Source: Pseudoduganella rivuli (lineage in GTDB: Bacteria; Pseudomonadota; Gammaproteobacteria; Burkholderiales; Burkholderiaceae_D). Taken from it: 64,000 nt of DNA. The position numbers and the translations under genes are program-made. Shown here in pieces: positions 19,152-27,776 of this stretch; within the stretch, counting starts at the first letter, position 1, and every line of letters starts with the position of its first letter. Location of the stretch: NCBI RefSeq assembly GCF_009674485.1, contig NZ_WKJJ01000006.1, positions 124,001 through 188,000 of the forward strand. The letters are read 5' to 3'. The notes under the pieces were generated by a model, which worked only from the letters and a program-made list of their open reading frames with translations, was not told the origin of the DNA and ran no database searches.

Positions 19152-21578
19152 TCAGTGCGCCGGTGGCGCCGGCGGCGGCACGATCGAGCCTGGCACCACG
19201 AAGGCGCCAAATTCCCGGATCATGCTCTTGATAAACGGGTCGTTGGCCACGGTTTCCTCGGCGGCGCGCTGCACCGCTTCCCGGTGCGCCTGCGCTTCCG
19301 CGCTGGCCGTGTACCAGGCGCGACCCAACTCGGTTTCCACCCGGATCGGGCGATTAAAACGTTCCGTCAGGGCGGCCGCCAGCTTTTCCACATTAGCGGG
19401 TGTACGCCATGTTTCAATCGGTACGCGGACAAAGAACTGGGCCGATGCCGTGCCATCGGGCACGCATTTGATCAGTTCAGCCTGCGTCGCCAGTTGCTGC
19501 GCCACGCCACGCAGGGGCAAACGGGCCGCCAGCGCGGGCCAGTTGCCATCCCAGTCCAGCTCGGGAACCGGCGTGATCACATATTCATAGGGCGGCTTGG
19601 CGGGCGCGCGCTGGGGCGCCTGCGATTGGGGTTGCGGCATGGATGCCGGCGCATCGGCTTGCGCTGAAGCCACAGCCGTGTCGTCAGAGAATTCCGTGAC
19701 CCATGGCGGCAAATCGTCGTCCGGCGCCTGCTGGCGTACCTGCACCTTGGGCGGCGCTTCCAGCACGGCCGTGTCGCCACCCATCGCGGGACGACCATCG
19801 TCCCAGGGCGCGTCGTCCCATGGCGGCGTGGCTTGCTGTGCGGGCGGCGCATCTTCCCACGGGGCCGGACCGCGCGCCTGCACGGCCGGCTGCGTTGCCT
19901 GTGCCGCCGCGGCGGGCGCCATCTGGCCCATCGCCGGGGCCGGACGTCCCTGCCCCACCGCTTGCGCGGCGGGATGCCGGGCTTGTCCCATGGCTTGCGA
20001 AGCCGGTTGCGCCTGGCCCATGGCGGACGGCGCCGCCGGCTGGGCCGCTTGCGGCGGTTCCGATTGCGGTCCGACTTGCGCCGGACGGCTTGGCGGTGCC
20101 TTGATGCCGGAGGCGGCGCGGGCTGCTTGCAACGCCGCCTGGATCGCCGCCTTGGCCGGACTCAGCGGCGCGGCAGGCGCTGCCGCACCGGGAGCCGGCG
20201 CCTGTGCGGCCGCTTGTGGCTGGGATACGGCCGGGGCAGCCGCTTGCGGCGCCTGGTACTGTGCCGGCTGGGCTACGGCCTGCGCCGGCATCGCTTGCGC
20301 CGCCATCCCGCCACCCGGGGCGCCCGGTGTGACGGAGGCATGGCTGGCCGTCGCCATCGAAGCGGCCCGTGCCGGCTGCGCGGCCGGCAATCCCGCCGCG
20401 GCGGCAGCGGCGCGCGCCGCGCCGGGACCGCGCGCTACGGCTGCCGCGGGCGCTGCCGGGAGTCCTTCGGCGCCACCGACGCCGGGACGAAAGGCCAGCA
20501 TGCGAAGCAAGGTCATCGAGAAGCCCGCATATTCATCGGGCGCCAGGCCCAGTTCATTGCGGCCATGGACGGCGATCTGGTAATACAGTTGCACTTCTTC
20601 CGCGTCGAATTCACCCGCCAGGCGCACGATGTCGGCATATTCCGGCAAGTCCGCCGGCACGGCGGCCGGTACGGTCTGCGCCAGCGCGATCCGGTGCAGC
20701 AAGGTGCCCAGGTCTTGCAGCGCGCCGTTATACGACAGGCTGCGCGACGCCATTTCATCGGCCACCGCCAGCAAATCGGCGCCATCCTGTTTGGCCAACG
20801 CGTCCAGCAGGCGCACCAGGTACGACTGGTCCAGCGCACCCAGCATACCCTGCACGGAATCCAGGGTCACTTCACCGGCCGCATAGGCGATGGCCTGGTC
20901 GGTCAGCGACAGCGCATCGCGCATGGAACCGTGCGCGCCTTGCGCCAGCAGGCGCAGCGCGGGTTGCTCGAAGTTGACATTTTCCTGGCCCAGGATATTG
21001 GCCAGGTGGCCCACGATGTGACCGGGCGGCATCTGCTTCAAATTGAATTGCAGGCAGCGCGACAGCACGGTCACGGGAATCTTTTGCGGATCGGTGGTCG
21101 CCAGGATGAATTTCACGTGTTCCGGCGGCTCTTCCAGCGTTTTCAGCATGGAGTTGAACGCGTGGTTGGTCAGCATGTGCACCTCGTCGATCATATAGAC
21201 CTTGAAGCGCGCATTCGACGGCGCGTACACCGCCTGCTCCAGCAACTGCGCCATTTCATCGACACCGCGGTTCGACGCCGCGTCCATCTCTATATAGTCG
21301 ACAAAGCGGCCGCCATCGATGGCCTGGCATGCCTCGCACTTGCCGCAAGGCGTGGCGGTGATGCCGCCCGTGCCGTCGGGACCGGTGCAGTTGAGCGACT
21401 TGGCCAGGATCCTTGATAACGTGGTCTTGCCGACACCGCGCGTGCCGGTGAACAAGTAGGCGTGGTGCAGCCGGCCCGTGTTCAGCGCGTGCGTGAGCGC
21501 GCGCACGACGTGCTCCTGGCCGACGAGCGTTTCAAAGTTCCGGGGGCGGTATTTGCGAGCGAGGACTTGATAAGACAT
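19152..21578 (-). CDS. dnaX: DNA polymerase III subunits gamma/tau
   Basis: 808 residues from the ATG at 21578, the conserved MSYQVLARKYRP start; the longer frame runs into the SRP RNA gene and is rejected. An AAA+ clamp-loader ATPase: Walker A GTRGVGKT at 45-52, zinc Cys at 64, 78, 81 and 84, DEVHML as Walker B, and sensor 1/SRC (LSRCLQF). A long Ala/Pro/Gln-rich linker (about 400-680) of low complexity follows, then the C-terminal tau domain that contacts the polymerase alpha subunit. It loads the beta clamp and holds the replisome together. I did not find a clear slippery sequence for making gamma by frameshift. Confidence 0.97.
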   Translation of the reverse strand: MSYQVLARKYRPRNFETLVGQEHVVRALTHALNTGRLHHAYLFTGTRGVGKTTLSRILAKSLNCTGPDGTGGITATPCGKCEACQAIDGGRFVDYIEMDAASNRGVDEMAQLLEQAVYAPSNARFKVYMIDEVHMLTNHAFNSMLKTLEEPPEHVKFILATTDPQKIPVTVLSRCLQFNLKQMPPGHIVGHLANILGQENVNFEQPALRLLAQGAHGSMRDALSLTDQAIAYAAGEVTLDSVQGMLGALDQSYLVRLLDALAKQDGADLLAVADEMASRSLSYNGALQDLGTLLHRIALAQTVPAAVPADLPEYADIVRLAGEFDAEEVQLYYQIAVHGRNELGLAPDEYAGFSMTLLRMLAFRPGVGGAEGLPAAPAAAVARGPGAARAAAAAAGLPAAQPARAASMATASHASVTPGAPGGGMAAQAMPAQAVAQPAQYQAPQAAAPAVSQPQAAAQAPAPGAAAPAAPLSPAKAAIQAALQAARAASGIKAPPSRPAQVGPQSEPPQAAQPAAPSAMGQAQPASQAMGQARHPAAQAVGQGRPAPAMGQMAPAAAAQATQPAVQARGPAPWEDAPPAQQATPPWDDAPWDDGRPAMGGDTAVLEAPPKVQVRQQAPDDDLPPWVTEFSDDTAVASAQADAPASMPQPQSQAPQRAPAKPPYEYVITPVPELDWDGNWPALAARLPLRGVAQQLATQAELIKCVPDGTASAQFFVRVPIETWRTPANVEKLAAALTERFNRPIRVETELGRAWYTASAEAQAHREAVQRAAEETVANDPFIKSMIREFGAFVVPGSIVPPPAPPAH

Positions 21579-21642
21579 GCGGGCAATTTTACCATCCCGC
21601 ACGGGCGCCGGGACTTTGGCAATGTTGCACAACAGGCAGGGG

Positions 21643-21675
21643 CGAAAAAAAAGCTGCGCGAGGCAGCTTTTTTTC
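21643..21675 (-). terminator. intrinsic terminator of the SRP RNA gene
   Basis: AAGCTGC (21651-21657) pairs with GCAGCTT (21663-21669). On the minus strand the stem is followed by eight T, just after the SRP RNA 3' end; there is also a T run on the plus strand, so it could act both ways. Confidence 0.88.
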
Positions 21676-21686
21676 CTGAATTCAGA

Positions 21687-21782
21687 GGCGAGCCTGATCT
21701 GCGGCACTTGCGGTGAACGGCTGTGGCTGCTTCGTTCCCGACCTGACCAGGTTGACCATGCCGCAATGCGCAGGGGCCCGCC
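21687..21782 (-). ncRNA. ffs: 4.5S signal recognition particle RNA
   Basis: The minus strand carries the SRP domain IV core: GGTCAGGTCGGGAACGAAGC followed by AGCC, the Ffh-binding symmetric and asymmetric loops. The ends pair as expected for the bacterial small SRP RNA: GGCGGGCC at the 5' side with GGCTCGCC at the 3' side, and CTGCGC/TTGCGGC with GCCGCAG inside. Ends are set by this pairing and are accurate to a few bases. It lies between ubiD and dnaX with its own terminator. Confidence 0.93.
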
Positions 21783-21828
21783 GGCTGCAATTATAACCGC
21801 TCTGACGGAAACGTGGGCATTGTAATGC

Positions 21829-23313
21829 TCACAGCCCGAGCTCTTGCCAGATACTGTCGACTTTCGCCTTCACTTCGGGCGTCATGGTGATGGTCGTGCC
21901 CCACTCCCGGTTGGTCTCGCCCGGCCACTTGTTGGTGGCGTCGATCCCCATCTTGCTGCCCAGTCCACTGATGGGGGACGCGAAGTCCAGGTAATCGATC
22001 GGCGTGTTATCGACCAGCGTGGTGTCGCGGGTCGGGTCGACGCGGGTCGTGATGGCCCAGATCACTTCCTTCCAGTCGCGGATGTCGACATCTTCATCGA
22101 CCACGACGATGAACTTGGTATACATGAACTGGCGCAAGAAACTCCACACGCCAAACATCACGCGCTTCGCATGGCCCGCATATTGTTTGCGGATTTGCAC
22201 CACCGCCATGCGGTAGCTGCACCCTTCCGGCGGCAAATAAAAGTCCGTGATTTCTGTGAACTGCTTTTGCAGCAGCGGCACGAACACTTCATTCAGCGCC
22301 AGCCCCAGCACGGCCGGCTCGTCCGGCGGCTTGCCGGTATACGTCGAGTGGTAAATCGGGTCGCGCCGCATCGTGATGCGGTCGATGGTGAACACGGGGA
22401 ACCAGTCCTGTTCATTGTAATAACCGGTGTGGTCGCCATACGGCCCTTCCAGCGCATGTTCGTAGCCGGACGGGTGGTTTTCGTCCGGATAGATATGCCC
22501 TTCCAGCACGATTTCCGCCGACGCGGGCACGCGCAATTCGCTGCCGATGGCTTTCACCAGTTCCGTGCGGCTGCCACGCAGCAGGCCGGCAAACTGGTAT
22601 TCCGACAAGGTGTCCGGCACCGGCGTCACCGCGCCCAGGATGGTGGCCGGATCGGCGCCCAGCGCCACCGCCACCGGATACGGCTGCCCCTTGTTTTGCA
22701 CCGCGTGTTCGCGGAAATCCAGCGCCCCGCCCCGGTGCGCCAGCCAGCGCATGATGACCTTGTTACGTCCCAGCACCTGCTGGCGGTAAATCCCCAGGTT
22801 TTGCCGCTTCTTGTTGGGTCCCTTGGTAATCACCAGACCCCACGTGATCAGCGGCGCGATATCGCCCGGCCAGCAATGCTGGATCGGCAAGCGCGCCAAA
22901 TCCACGTCATTGCCCTCCCAGACGATTTCCTGGCAAGGCGCGCCGCGCAACTCTTTCGGCGACATGTCCCACACCGCCTTCACCAGCGAACCCATGCCCA
23001 TCAAATCCTTGAATCCCTTGGGCGGTTCCGGCTCTTTCAGGCGCGCCAGCACGTGGCCGATCTTGCGCAATTCGCTGACATCTTCCGCCCCCATGCCCAG
23101 CGCCACGCGACGCGGCGTACCGAACAAATTGCCCAGCACCGGCATCGTGTGTCCGGTGGGATGCTGGAACAGCAAGGCTGGTCCGCCGGCCCGCAAAGTA
23201 CGGTCGCAGACTTCAGTCATCTCCAAATTCGGGGAAATCGGGGTTAAAACGGGCTTAAGTTCGCCCATTCGTTGCAGTTGAGAAATAAAATCACGCAGAT
23301 CGGTGTACTTCAT
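21829..23313 (-). CDS. ubiD: UbiD-family decarboxylase (4-hydroxy-3-polyprenylbenzoate decarboxylase)
   Basis: 494 residues, typical for UbiD of ubiquinone biosynthesis. UbiD removes the carboxylate from polyprenyl-hydroxybenzoate using prenylated FMN made by UbiX. Family segments include [20 protein letters not shown] at the N-terminus, the [20 protein letters not shown] stretch, [12 protein letters not shown] with the conserved Glu, and [18 protein letters not shown]. No ubiX is nearby. It is transcribed alone, with a 490-base region upstream shared divergently with the lytic transglycosylase. Confidence 0.95.
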   Translation of the reverse strand: MKYTDLRDFISQLQRMGELKPVLTPISPNLEMTEVCDRTLRAGGPALLFQHPTGHTMPVLGNLFGTPRRVALGMGAEDVSELRKIGHVLARLKEPEPPKGFKDLMGMGSLVKAVWDMSPKELRGAPCQEIVWEGNDVDLARLPIQHCWPGDIAPLITWGLVITKGPNKKRQNLGIYRQQVLGRNKVIMRWLAHRGGALDFREHAVQNKGQPYPVAVALGADPATILGAVTPVPDTLSEYQFAGLLRGSRTELVKAIGSELRVPASAEIVLEGHIYPDENHPSGYEHALEGPYGDHTGYYNEQDWFPVFTIDRITMRRDPIYHSTYTGKPPDEPAVLGLALNEVFVPLLQKQFTEITDFYLPPEGCSYRMAVVQIRKQYAGHAKRVMFGVWSFLRQFMYTKFIVVVDEDVDIRDWKEVIWAITTRVDPTRDTTLVDNTPIDYLDFASPISGLGSKMGIDATNKWPGETNREWGTTITMTPEVKAKVDSIWQELGL

Positions 23314-23446
23314 ACTTTTTTACGATTTTTTCGCTTTCGCAAGACGTATTGAGGTTTTTCAGACAAGTGTTTGATTTTATTAGTTTTTGCTGCACCGCAA
23401 GGCAAAATTCTATATCAATAAGTTATAAAGAACGTGTTTGTTAGTA

Positions 23447-23475
23447 TTGACGTGATATAAAACGGCTTCTACAAT
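23447..23475 (+). promoter_or_regulatory. sigma70 promoter of the lytic transglycosylase gene
   Basis: TTGACG (23447-23452) and TACAAT (23470-23475) are separated by exactly 17 bases, a near-consensus housekeeping promoter. Transcription from here would start near 23482 and leave an untranslated leader of about 320 bases. Confidence 0.6.
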
Positions 23476-23481
23476 TCGCCT

Positions 23482-23803
23482 TACTTGAAGAGGGGACATG
23501 GCCAGTTAGCCAACTTTGTTGTCACTCATTCATTCACCGGAGTCGGGGCTCCACAAACATTTTAAGGAGTGTTTTCACAAGGCGTCTGCCTTAACCCCCG
23601 GAAAAAGTTGTATTGCGGACTGTCCCGCGTACCCGCCAGGCATCGGGTAGCGACAGCTCAGGCAAGCAATGATGGCGTTCCACGGCTGCTCACGGCAGCG
23701 TTGAACGATGATATTTCTGATGCACGGCATTGGCACATCAAAAGAACAGCTGCGATAAAACGCGGCAGGGATGCGCTCGTTACGGACATTTCAGGGGAGT
23801 TCT
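23482..23803 (+). promoter_or_regulatory. long leader of the transglycosylase mRNA, candidate structured RNA
   Basis: No convincing gene lies between 23314 and 23803. The predicted 5' leader holds a hairpin GGAG-TCGGGG-CTCC (23540-23553) whose G-rich loop could pair with CCCCCGG further down (23596-23602), and between them AAGGC/GCCTT (23580-23593), so a pseudoknot is possible. It also has an isolated AAGGAG at 23564-23569 without a start codon at the right distance. It matches no riboswitch class I know. An 80-codon GTG frame (23569-23811) overlaps it but has no coding support. Confidence 0.35.
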
Positions 23804-24697
23804 ATGACTAATCGCACTACCAGGGTGGCTGATGCCACCCGCCAGCTGGCCTCGGTGGCCAACGGCATGGCGAAGTCGCGCGTTACCGTGCGCAGCCTGC
23901 TGACCACCTTTCATCACACGTTGACGATTTGCGGTGTGACCGCCTTAGTAATGATTGCAGTACTGTTCGTCCGCCCGGACCTGGCTCATGCCTTGAGCAA
24001 GTCCATGGCGCCACAACAAGCAGAAGCGGCAGCTTCCGTAACGGCTCCGCCACTGACCGCGCTGATGGATGCGCCAACCGCCCAGGCAACGGCCGCTGAA
24101 GCGCCAATGACGGCAGAAGAAAAGAAGTTGATGGGCTCGAAAAAACAGCAGGAGTGGGTCACCACCTGGCTGTCCAAGCGTTACCGGGTGGCGTCCGACG
24201 CGACCAACATGCTGGTCTCGACGGCTTACCTGACGGCGCGTGAAATCAAGCTGGACCCGCTGCTGATCCTGGCCGTGATGGCCATCGAATCGGGCTTGAA
24301 CCCGTTCGCGGAAAGCCCGATGGGCGCGCAGGGCCTGATGCAAGTGATGTCGAAGGTGCACCACGACAAATTCCAGGAGATGGGCGGCGTCCAGGCTGCA
24401 CTGAACCCTGTTGCCAACATCCGTGTCGGTTCGCTGATCCTGAAGGATTACGTGACCCGTGGCGGTTCGGTGGAAGCGGGCCTGAAATGGTACGTGGGCG
24501 CCGCCGCCTTTGAAACGGACGAAGGCTATGGCTCCAAAGTCATGGCGGAATACAAGAAACTGCAACAGGTTTCCACCGGCAAGAAAGTGCCGACCACCAA
24601 TCCGGTGATCGTCGCCACCCCTGCGCCGGCTGTGAAATCACCGGAACCGGCCGTGGCATCCGCGAAACTGCCTGATTCGCAAATTGCCGGCCTGTAA
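23804..24697 (+). CDS. membrane-anchored lytic transglycosylase (SLT domain)
   Basis: 297 residues from the ATG at 23804, which follows AGGGGAG at proper spacing. An N-terminal basic stretch and one hydrophobic segment (about 30-60) make a membrane anchor or uncleaved signal. After an Ala-rich linker comes an SLT (goose-lysozyme-like) domain, about 130-245, with catalytic Glu162 in AVMAIESGLNP, then AESPMGAQGLMQVM and the NPVANIRVGSLILKDY segment. Such enzymes cut the glycan strands of peptidoglycan to leave anhydro ends. The C-terminal tail is Pro/Ala-rich. It has its own promoter and terminator. Confidence 0.92.
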   Translation: MTNRTTRVADATRQLASVANGMAKSRVTVRSLLTTFHHTLTICGVTALVMIAVLFVRPDLAHALSKSMAPQQAEAAASVTAPPLTALMDAPTAQATAAEAPMTAEEKKLMGSKKQQEWVTTWLSKRYRVASDATNMLVSTAYLTAREIKLDPLLILAVMAIESGLNPFAESPMGAQGLMQVMSKVHHDKFQEMGGVQAALNPVANIRVGSLILKDYVTRGGSVEAGLKWYVGAAAFETDEGYGSKVMAEYKKLQQVSTGKKVPTTNPVIVATPAPAVKSPEPAVASAKLPDSQIAGL

Positions 24698-24721
24698 TCC
24701 CCCGATCTGCCTGGATCGAAA

Positions 24722-24745
24722 AACCGCCTTCGGGCGGTTTTTTTA
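24722..24745 (+). terminator. intrinsic terminator after the lytic transglycosylase
   Basis: AACCGCC (24723-24729), a TTCG tetraloop, GGCGGTT (24734-24740) and a T run to 24745. Confidence 0.92.
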
Positions 24746-24756
24746 TGGGCGGGCGA

Positions 24757-25245
24757 TTACTTCCAGAAGCCGAGATGGGGCACGGCCGCCTCCTCTTCCA
24801 GCAACGGCCCTACTACGCCGATCGGCCGCTGGCCCCGCGCAAACACTTCGCGGCACGGCAGCGAGAACGTCGGGTTTTCCGGGTGCGCCCCCGTCAATCC
24901 CAATAACGTATGTTCGGACAGCGCGTAGACGACGCGCCCGACGTTGGTCCAGTACACAGCGCCCGCGCACATGCAGCACGGTTCCGCACTGGTAAACAAG
25001 GTGGCTTTCGCCATTTGCTCCGGACTGAGGACTTTGGCGGCCGCCGCCACGGCCAGCAATTCCGCATGCTGCGTCGGGTCGCCCGGCGGCATCGAGTTAT
25101 TGCCTGCCCGGGCCACCACGTTGCCCTGCTCATCGGCCACCAGCGCGGCAAACGGGTGGCGGCCCCGGTCGCGCGATTCGGCGGACAAGGCGATGGTTTC
25201 GCGCAGCAGCGCGAGGTCGGTGGCGCTGAGGTTGTCGGTACTCAT
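24757..25245 (-). CDS. nucleoside deaminase (cytidine/deoxycytidylate deaminase fold)
   Basis: 162 residues with the zinc signature of the CDA superfamily: His60-Ala-Glu62, then PCCMC with Cys90 and Cys93. The surroundings (HPFAALVADEQGNVVARAGN, AKATLFTSAEPCCMCAGAVYW) match the guanine deaminase/TadA-like branch that acts on free bases or nucleosides. The length and lack of RNA-binding features argue against TadA itself. A single gene in a short gap between the transglycosylase and nusB. The exact substrate is uncertain (guanine or cytosine type). Confidence 0.85.
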   Translation of the reverse strand: MSTDNLSATDLALLRETIALSAESRDRGRHPFAALVADEQGNVVARAGNNSMPPGDPTQHAELLAVAAAAKVLSPEQMAKATLFTSAEPCCMCAGAVYWTNVGRVVYALSEHTLLGLTGAHPENPTFSLPCREVFARGQRPIGVVGPLLEEEAAVPHLGFWK

Positions 25246-25335
25246 ATATATACGTCTCCGTTGATGGTGGCTATCCGGCCATCTTAATCCCGGCCATGAC
25301 GGCCGCTATCACGGTAAACAACAAGTCCTTATAAG

Positions 25336-25369
25336 CAAAAAGCCACCACGGCCATGACGCCGGGTGGCT
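25336..25369 (-). terminator. terminator after nusB
   Basis: AGCCACC (25341-25347) pairs with GGTGGCT (25363-25369); on the minus strand the stem is followed by TTTTTGC, downstream of the nusB stop. The loop is long (15 bases) and may form a further small hairpin. Confidence 0.7.
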
Positions 25370-25391
25370 TTTGACTGATTCGCCGCAGCGA

Positions 25392-25862
25392 TTAACGCTT
25401 CTTGTCGGCGTCCACTTCGTCCGGGCGCAATTGGCCGGCCAGCTTGTCCAGCACGCCGTTGACGTACTTGTGGCCATCGATACCGCCGAACGACTTGGTC
25501 AGTTCGACCGCTTCGTTGATGACGACGCGGTACGGGATTTCCGGGTGGTTCTTGAACTCGTAGGCGCCGATCAGCAGCACGGCGTGCTCGATGGGCGACA
25601 GTTCCGAAATGCCGCGGTCGACCAGCGGCGCGAACGTTTCGCGCAGCGCAACCGAGTCGGCGATGGTGCCGCGCAGCAGGTTGGAAAAGAATTCCGCGTC
25701 CGCCTTGTCGAAACCGTGCGCATTGCGGATGTTGTTGACGACCTTGGTCGATTCTTCATTGTTCAGCAGCCACTGGTACAGACCCTGCAGCGCGAACTCG
25801 CGCGCGCGGTGGCGCGGCGTGCGGCTCTTGCTTGGGTTGGCGTGGAGGGATTTGTCGGTCAT
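25392..25862 (-). CDS. nusB: transcription antitermination factor NusB
   Basis: 156 residues. NusB with NusE (S10) binds boxA of rRNA transcripts and prevents early termination. The all-helical family pattern is seen: RHRAREFALQGLYQWL at the N-terminus, then FSNLLRGTI, LSPIEHAVLLIGAYE, and the C-terminal PYRVVINEAVELTKSFGG with YVNGVLDKLA. It is the last gene of ribBA-ribH-nusB, a common proteobacterial arrangement. A hairpin between ribH and nusB may set their relative expression. Confidence 0.97.
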   Translation of the reverse strand: MTDKSLHANPSKSRTPRHRAREFALQGLYQWLLNNEESTKVVNNIRNAHGFDKADAEFFSNLLRGTIADSVALRETFAPLVDRGISELSPIEHAVLLIGAYEFKNHPEIPYRVVINEAVELTKSFGGIDGHKYVNGVLDKLAGQLRPDEVDADKKR

Positions 25863-25888
25863 GTTTGTTACCTGTCTTAAAAATGGAA

Positions 25889-25928
25889 AAAGACCGCCAG
25901 CCGGCTGTTTGCCATGGCCGCGGTCTTT
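25889..25928 (-). terminator. hairpin between ribH and nusB (terminator or attenuator)
   Basis: AAAGACCGC (25889-25897) pairs with GCGGTCTTT (25920-25928); in the minus direction a short T run (TTTTTCC) follows. It lies wholly between the ribH stop and the nusB start, so it may be a partial terminator reducing read-through into nusB. Confidence 0.6.
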
Positions 25929-25940
25929 CAGGGCCAGCGC

Positions 25941-26429
25941 TTACTCGTCGTAGCCGGCGTCTTGCTGCAACTCTTCCAGCGCGATGGACAGATTGGCCAT
26001 CTCGACCGCCACGCGGGCAGCGTCCGCGCCTTTGACAGCCATGCGCACTTCGGCCTGCTCATCGTTTTCCGTGGTCAGGATCGCATTGGCGATCGGGATG
26101 CCGAAGTCCAGGCTGATGCGGGTCACGCCGGCGCCGGATTCATTCGACACCAGTTCGAAGTGGTAGGTTTCGCCGCGGATGATGGCGCCCAGCGCGATCA
26201 GGGCGTCGAATTGCTGGGATTCCGCCAGCTTTTGCAGGATCAGCGGCACTTCCAGCGCGCCCGGCACGGTCACGTGCAGCACGTCTTCGTCAGCCACGCC
26301 CAGGTGTTTCAGTTCCGCCAGGCAGGCGGACAGCAGGCCGTGGCACACGTCTTCGTTGAAACGGGCCTGGACGATACCGACGCGCAGACCTTCGCCGGAC
26401 AGATTGGTTTCGTAGCTTCCTACAGTCAT
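25941..26429 (-). CDS. ribH: 6,7-dimethyl-8-ribityllumazine synthase
   Basis: 162 residues. Lumazine synthase condenses the pyrimidine from RibD/RibG with dihydroxybutanone phosphate from RibB; it assembles as pentamers or 60-mers. Conserved segments: [57 protein letters not shown], and [21 protein letters not shown], a common C-terminal signature. Lies between ribBA and nusB in one transcript. Confidence 0.97.
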   Translation of the reverse strand: MTVGSYETNLSGEGLRVGIVQARFNEDVCHGLLSACLAELKHLGVADEDVLHVTVPGALEVPLILQKLAESQQFDALIALGAIIRGETYHFELVSNESGAGVTRISLDFGIPIANAILTTENDEQAEVRMAVKGADAARVAVEMANLSIALEELQQDAGYDE

Positions 26430-26472
26430 GGCAGCCCTCTTATATATGTGTGTATGTTATTTGATATGCGGA

Positions 26473-27588
26473 TCAGACAGCCGGCTTGGCCATGTAACCC
26501 GTCACTTCCAGGTCGAAACCAGTCGTCATCGATGGCATCTTACGCGGGCTGGCCAGCAATTTCATCTTGCGCACGCCGACGTCGCGCAAAATTTGCGCGC
26601 CGATACCATAGCTGCGCAAGTCCATGCTGGCGGCGCGGCCTTGCGGGCGCTGCGCAGGCTGGTCCAGCGCGGCAAATTGCGCAAAGAACTGTTCCGCGGT
26701 TTCTTCGCAATTGAGCAGCACCACCACGCCCTGCGGCGATTCCTTGATGGCTTTCAGCGACGACGGCACCGTCCACGAGTGCGTGGTGGCTTCCGATTCC
26801 AGCAAGTCCAGGATCGACACCGGCTGGTGCACGCGCACCAGCGATTCCTGGTCCTGGTCCATCGAACCGTGCACCAGCGCCAGGTGGGCCGAACCGGTCG
26901 GCGTGTCGCGGAACGCGATCATGCGGAACTCGCCACTGGCTGTCTTCAGCGTGCGCTCTGCCACGCGCTCGACGATGCACTCATTGCGGCTGCGGTAGTG
27001 GATCAGGTCGGCGATGGTGCCGATTTTCAGGTCGTGTTCTTTTGCAAACTCCAGCAAGTCCGGCAAGCGCGCCATGGTGCCGTCGTCCTTGACGATTTCG
27101 CAAATCACGGACGCCGGGGTCAGCCCCGCCATCGACGTCAGGTCGCAACCGGCTTCCGTGTGGCCGGCACGCATCAGCACGCCGCCCTTGACCGCGCGCA
27201 GCGGGAAGATGTGGCCCGGCTGGACGATGTCGGAAGGTTTTGCATTTTTTGCCACGGCCACCTGGATGGTCCGGGCGCGGTCGGCGGCGGAAATACCGGT
27301 GGTAACGCCTTCCGCGGCTTCGATCGATTGCGTGAAGTTGGTGCCGAACGACGTGCCGTTACGGGCCGTCATCATCGACAGGTCCAGCTGCTTGCAACGC
27401 TCTTCGGTCAGCGTCAGGCACACCAGGCCGCGCGCGTACCGGATCATGAAATTGATGGCTTCCGGCGTCACGAAGTCCGCTGCAAGCACCAGGTCGCCTT
27501 CGTTTTCCCGGTCTTCCTCGTCAACGAGAATGACCATGCGCCCTGCGCGCAATTCGGCAACAATTTCTTCGGTGCTGGAAATAGACAT
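26473..27588 (-). CDS. ribB: DHBP synthase fused to an inactive GTP cyclohydrolase II-like domain
   Basis: 371 residues. The N-terminal domain (1-200) is 3,4-dihydroxy-2-butanone-4-phosphate synthase: DEEDRENEGDLVLAA, then the HTEAGCDLTSMAGL segment, with metal-binding Glu and His in place. The C-terminal domain (about 205-371) has the GCHII frame (FRDTPTGSAHLALVHGS) but the three-Cys zinc site of active cyclohydrolase II (CLTGD...RCDCG) is replaced by VHQPVSILDLLES with no Cys. So it should make DHBP but not open GTP. This is known for some proteobacterial RibBA-like proteins; a separate RibA is then needed and is not in this window. It probably starts the ribBA-ribH-nusB operon. Confidence 0.93.
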   Translation of the reverse strand: MSISSTEEIVAELRAGRMVILVDEEDRENEGDLVLAADFVTPEAINFMIRYARGLVCLTLTEERCKQLDLSMMTARNGTSFGTNFTQSIEAAEGVTTGISAADRARTIQVAVAKNAKPSDIVQPGHIFPLRAVKGGVLMRAGHTEAGCDLTSMAGLTPASVICEIVKDDGTMARLPDLLEFAKEHDLKIGTIADLIHYRSRNECIVERVAERTLKTASGEFRMIAFRDTPTGSAHLALVHGSMDQDQESLVRVHQPVSILDLLESEATTHSWTVPSSLKAIKESPQGVVVLLNCEETAEQFFAQFAALDQPAQRPQGRAASMDLRSYGIGAQILRDVGVRKMKLLASPRKMPSMTTGFDLEVTGYMAKPAV

Positions 27589-27728
27589 TGCTTATCCTTG
27601 GTTTCGAGTTTCCTTAACCCTCTATTTTAAAGGATTTGGCGCATCTCAACCTGAATTCCCCCTCGGAACCGCCGTTTCAGCCGCATTCCCCCTGTAGTGC
27701 GCCTTGTAAACAGGCAGCAGGGTAGCAT

Positions 27729-27750
27729 CAGTCATGACTCAGTCATGACC
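27729..27750. promoter_or_regulatory. tandem 11-base repeat with GTCATGAC palindromes
   Basis: CAGTCATGACT (27729-27739) is followed directly by CAGTCATGACC (27740-27750). Each holds the 8-base palindrome GTCATGAC, with centres one helical turn (11 bases) apart. It lies between the divergent ribBA and REC-EAL genes, just before the latter's start. The same core is in the palindrome upstream of the gntR gene. The pattern suits a regulator site; the regulator is unknown. Confidence 0.35.
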
Positions 27751-27776
27751 AAGACATGCAGATGGAGACTACAAGC

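Noticed and set aside
23569..23811. 80-codon GTG frame before the lytic transglycosylase
   Set aside because: Its GTG overlaps the only AAGGAG, so there is no usable ribosome site, the composition is not that of local coding sequence, and it overlaps the transglycosylase start. Kept only as leader RNA.
27589..27755. FMN riboswitch before ribBA
   Set aside because: None of the conserved RFN segments is found here, before ribD, or elsewhere in the window.
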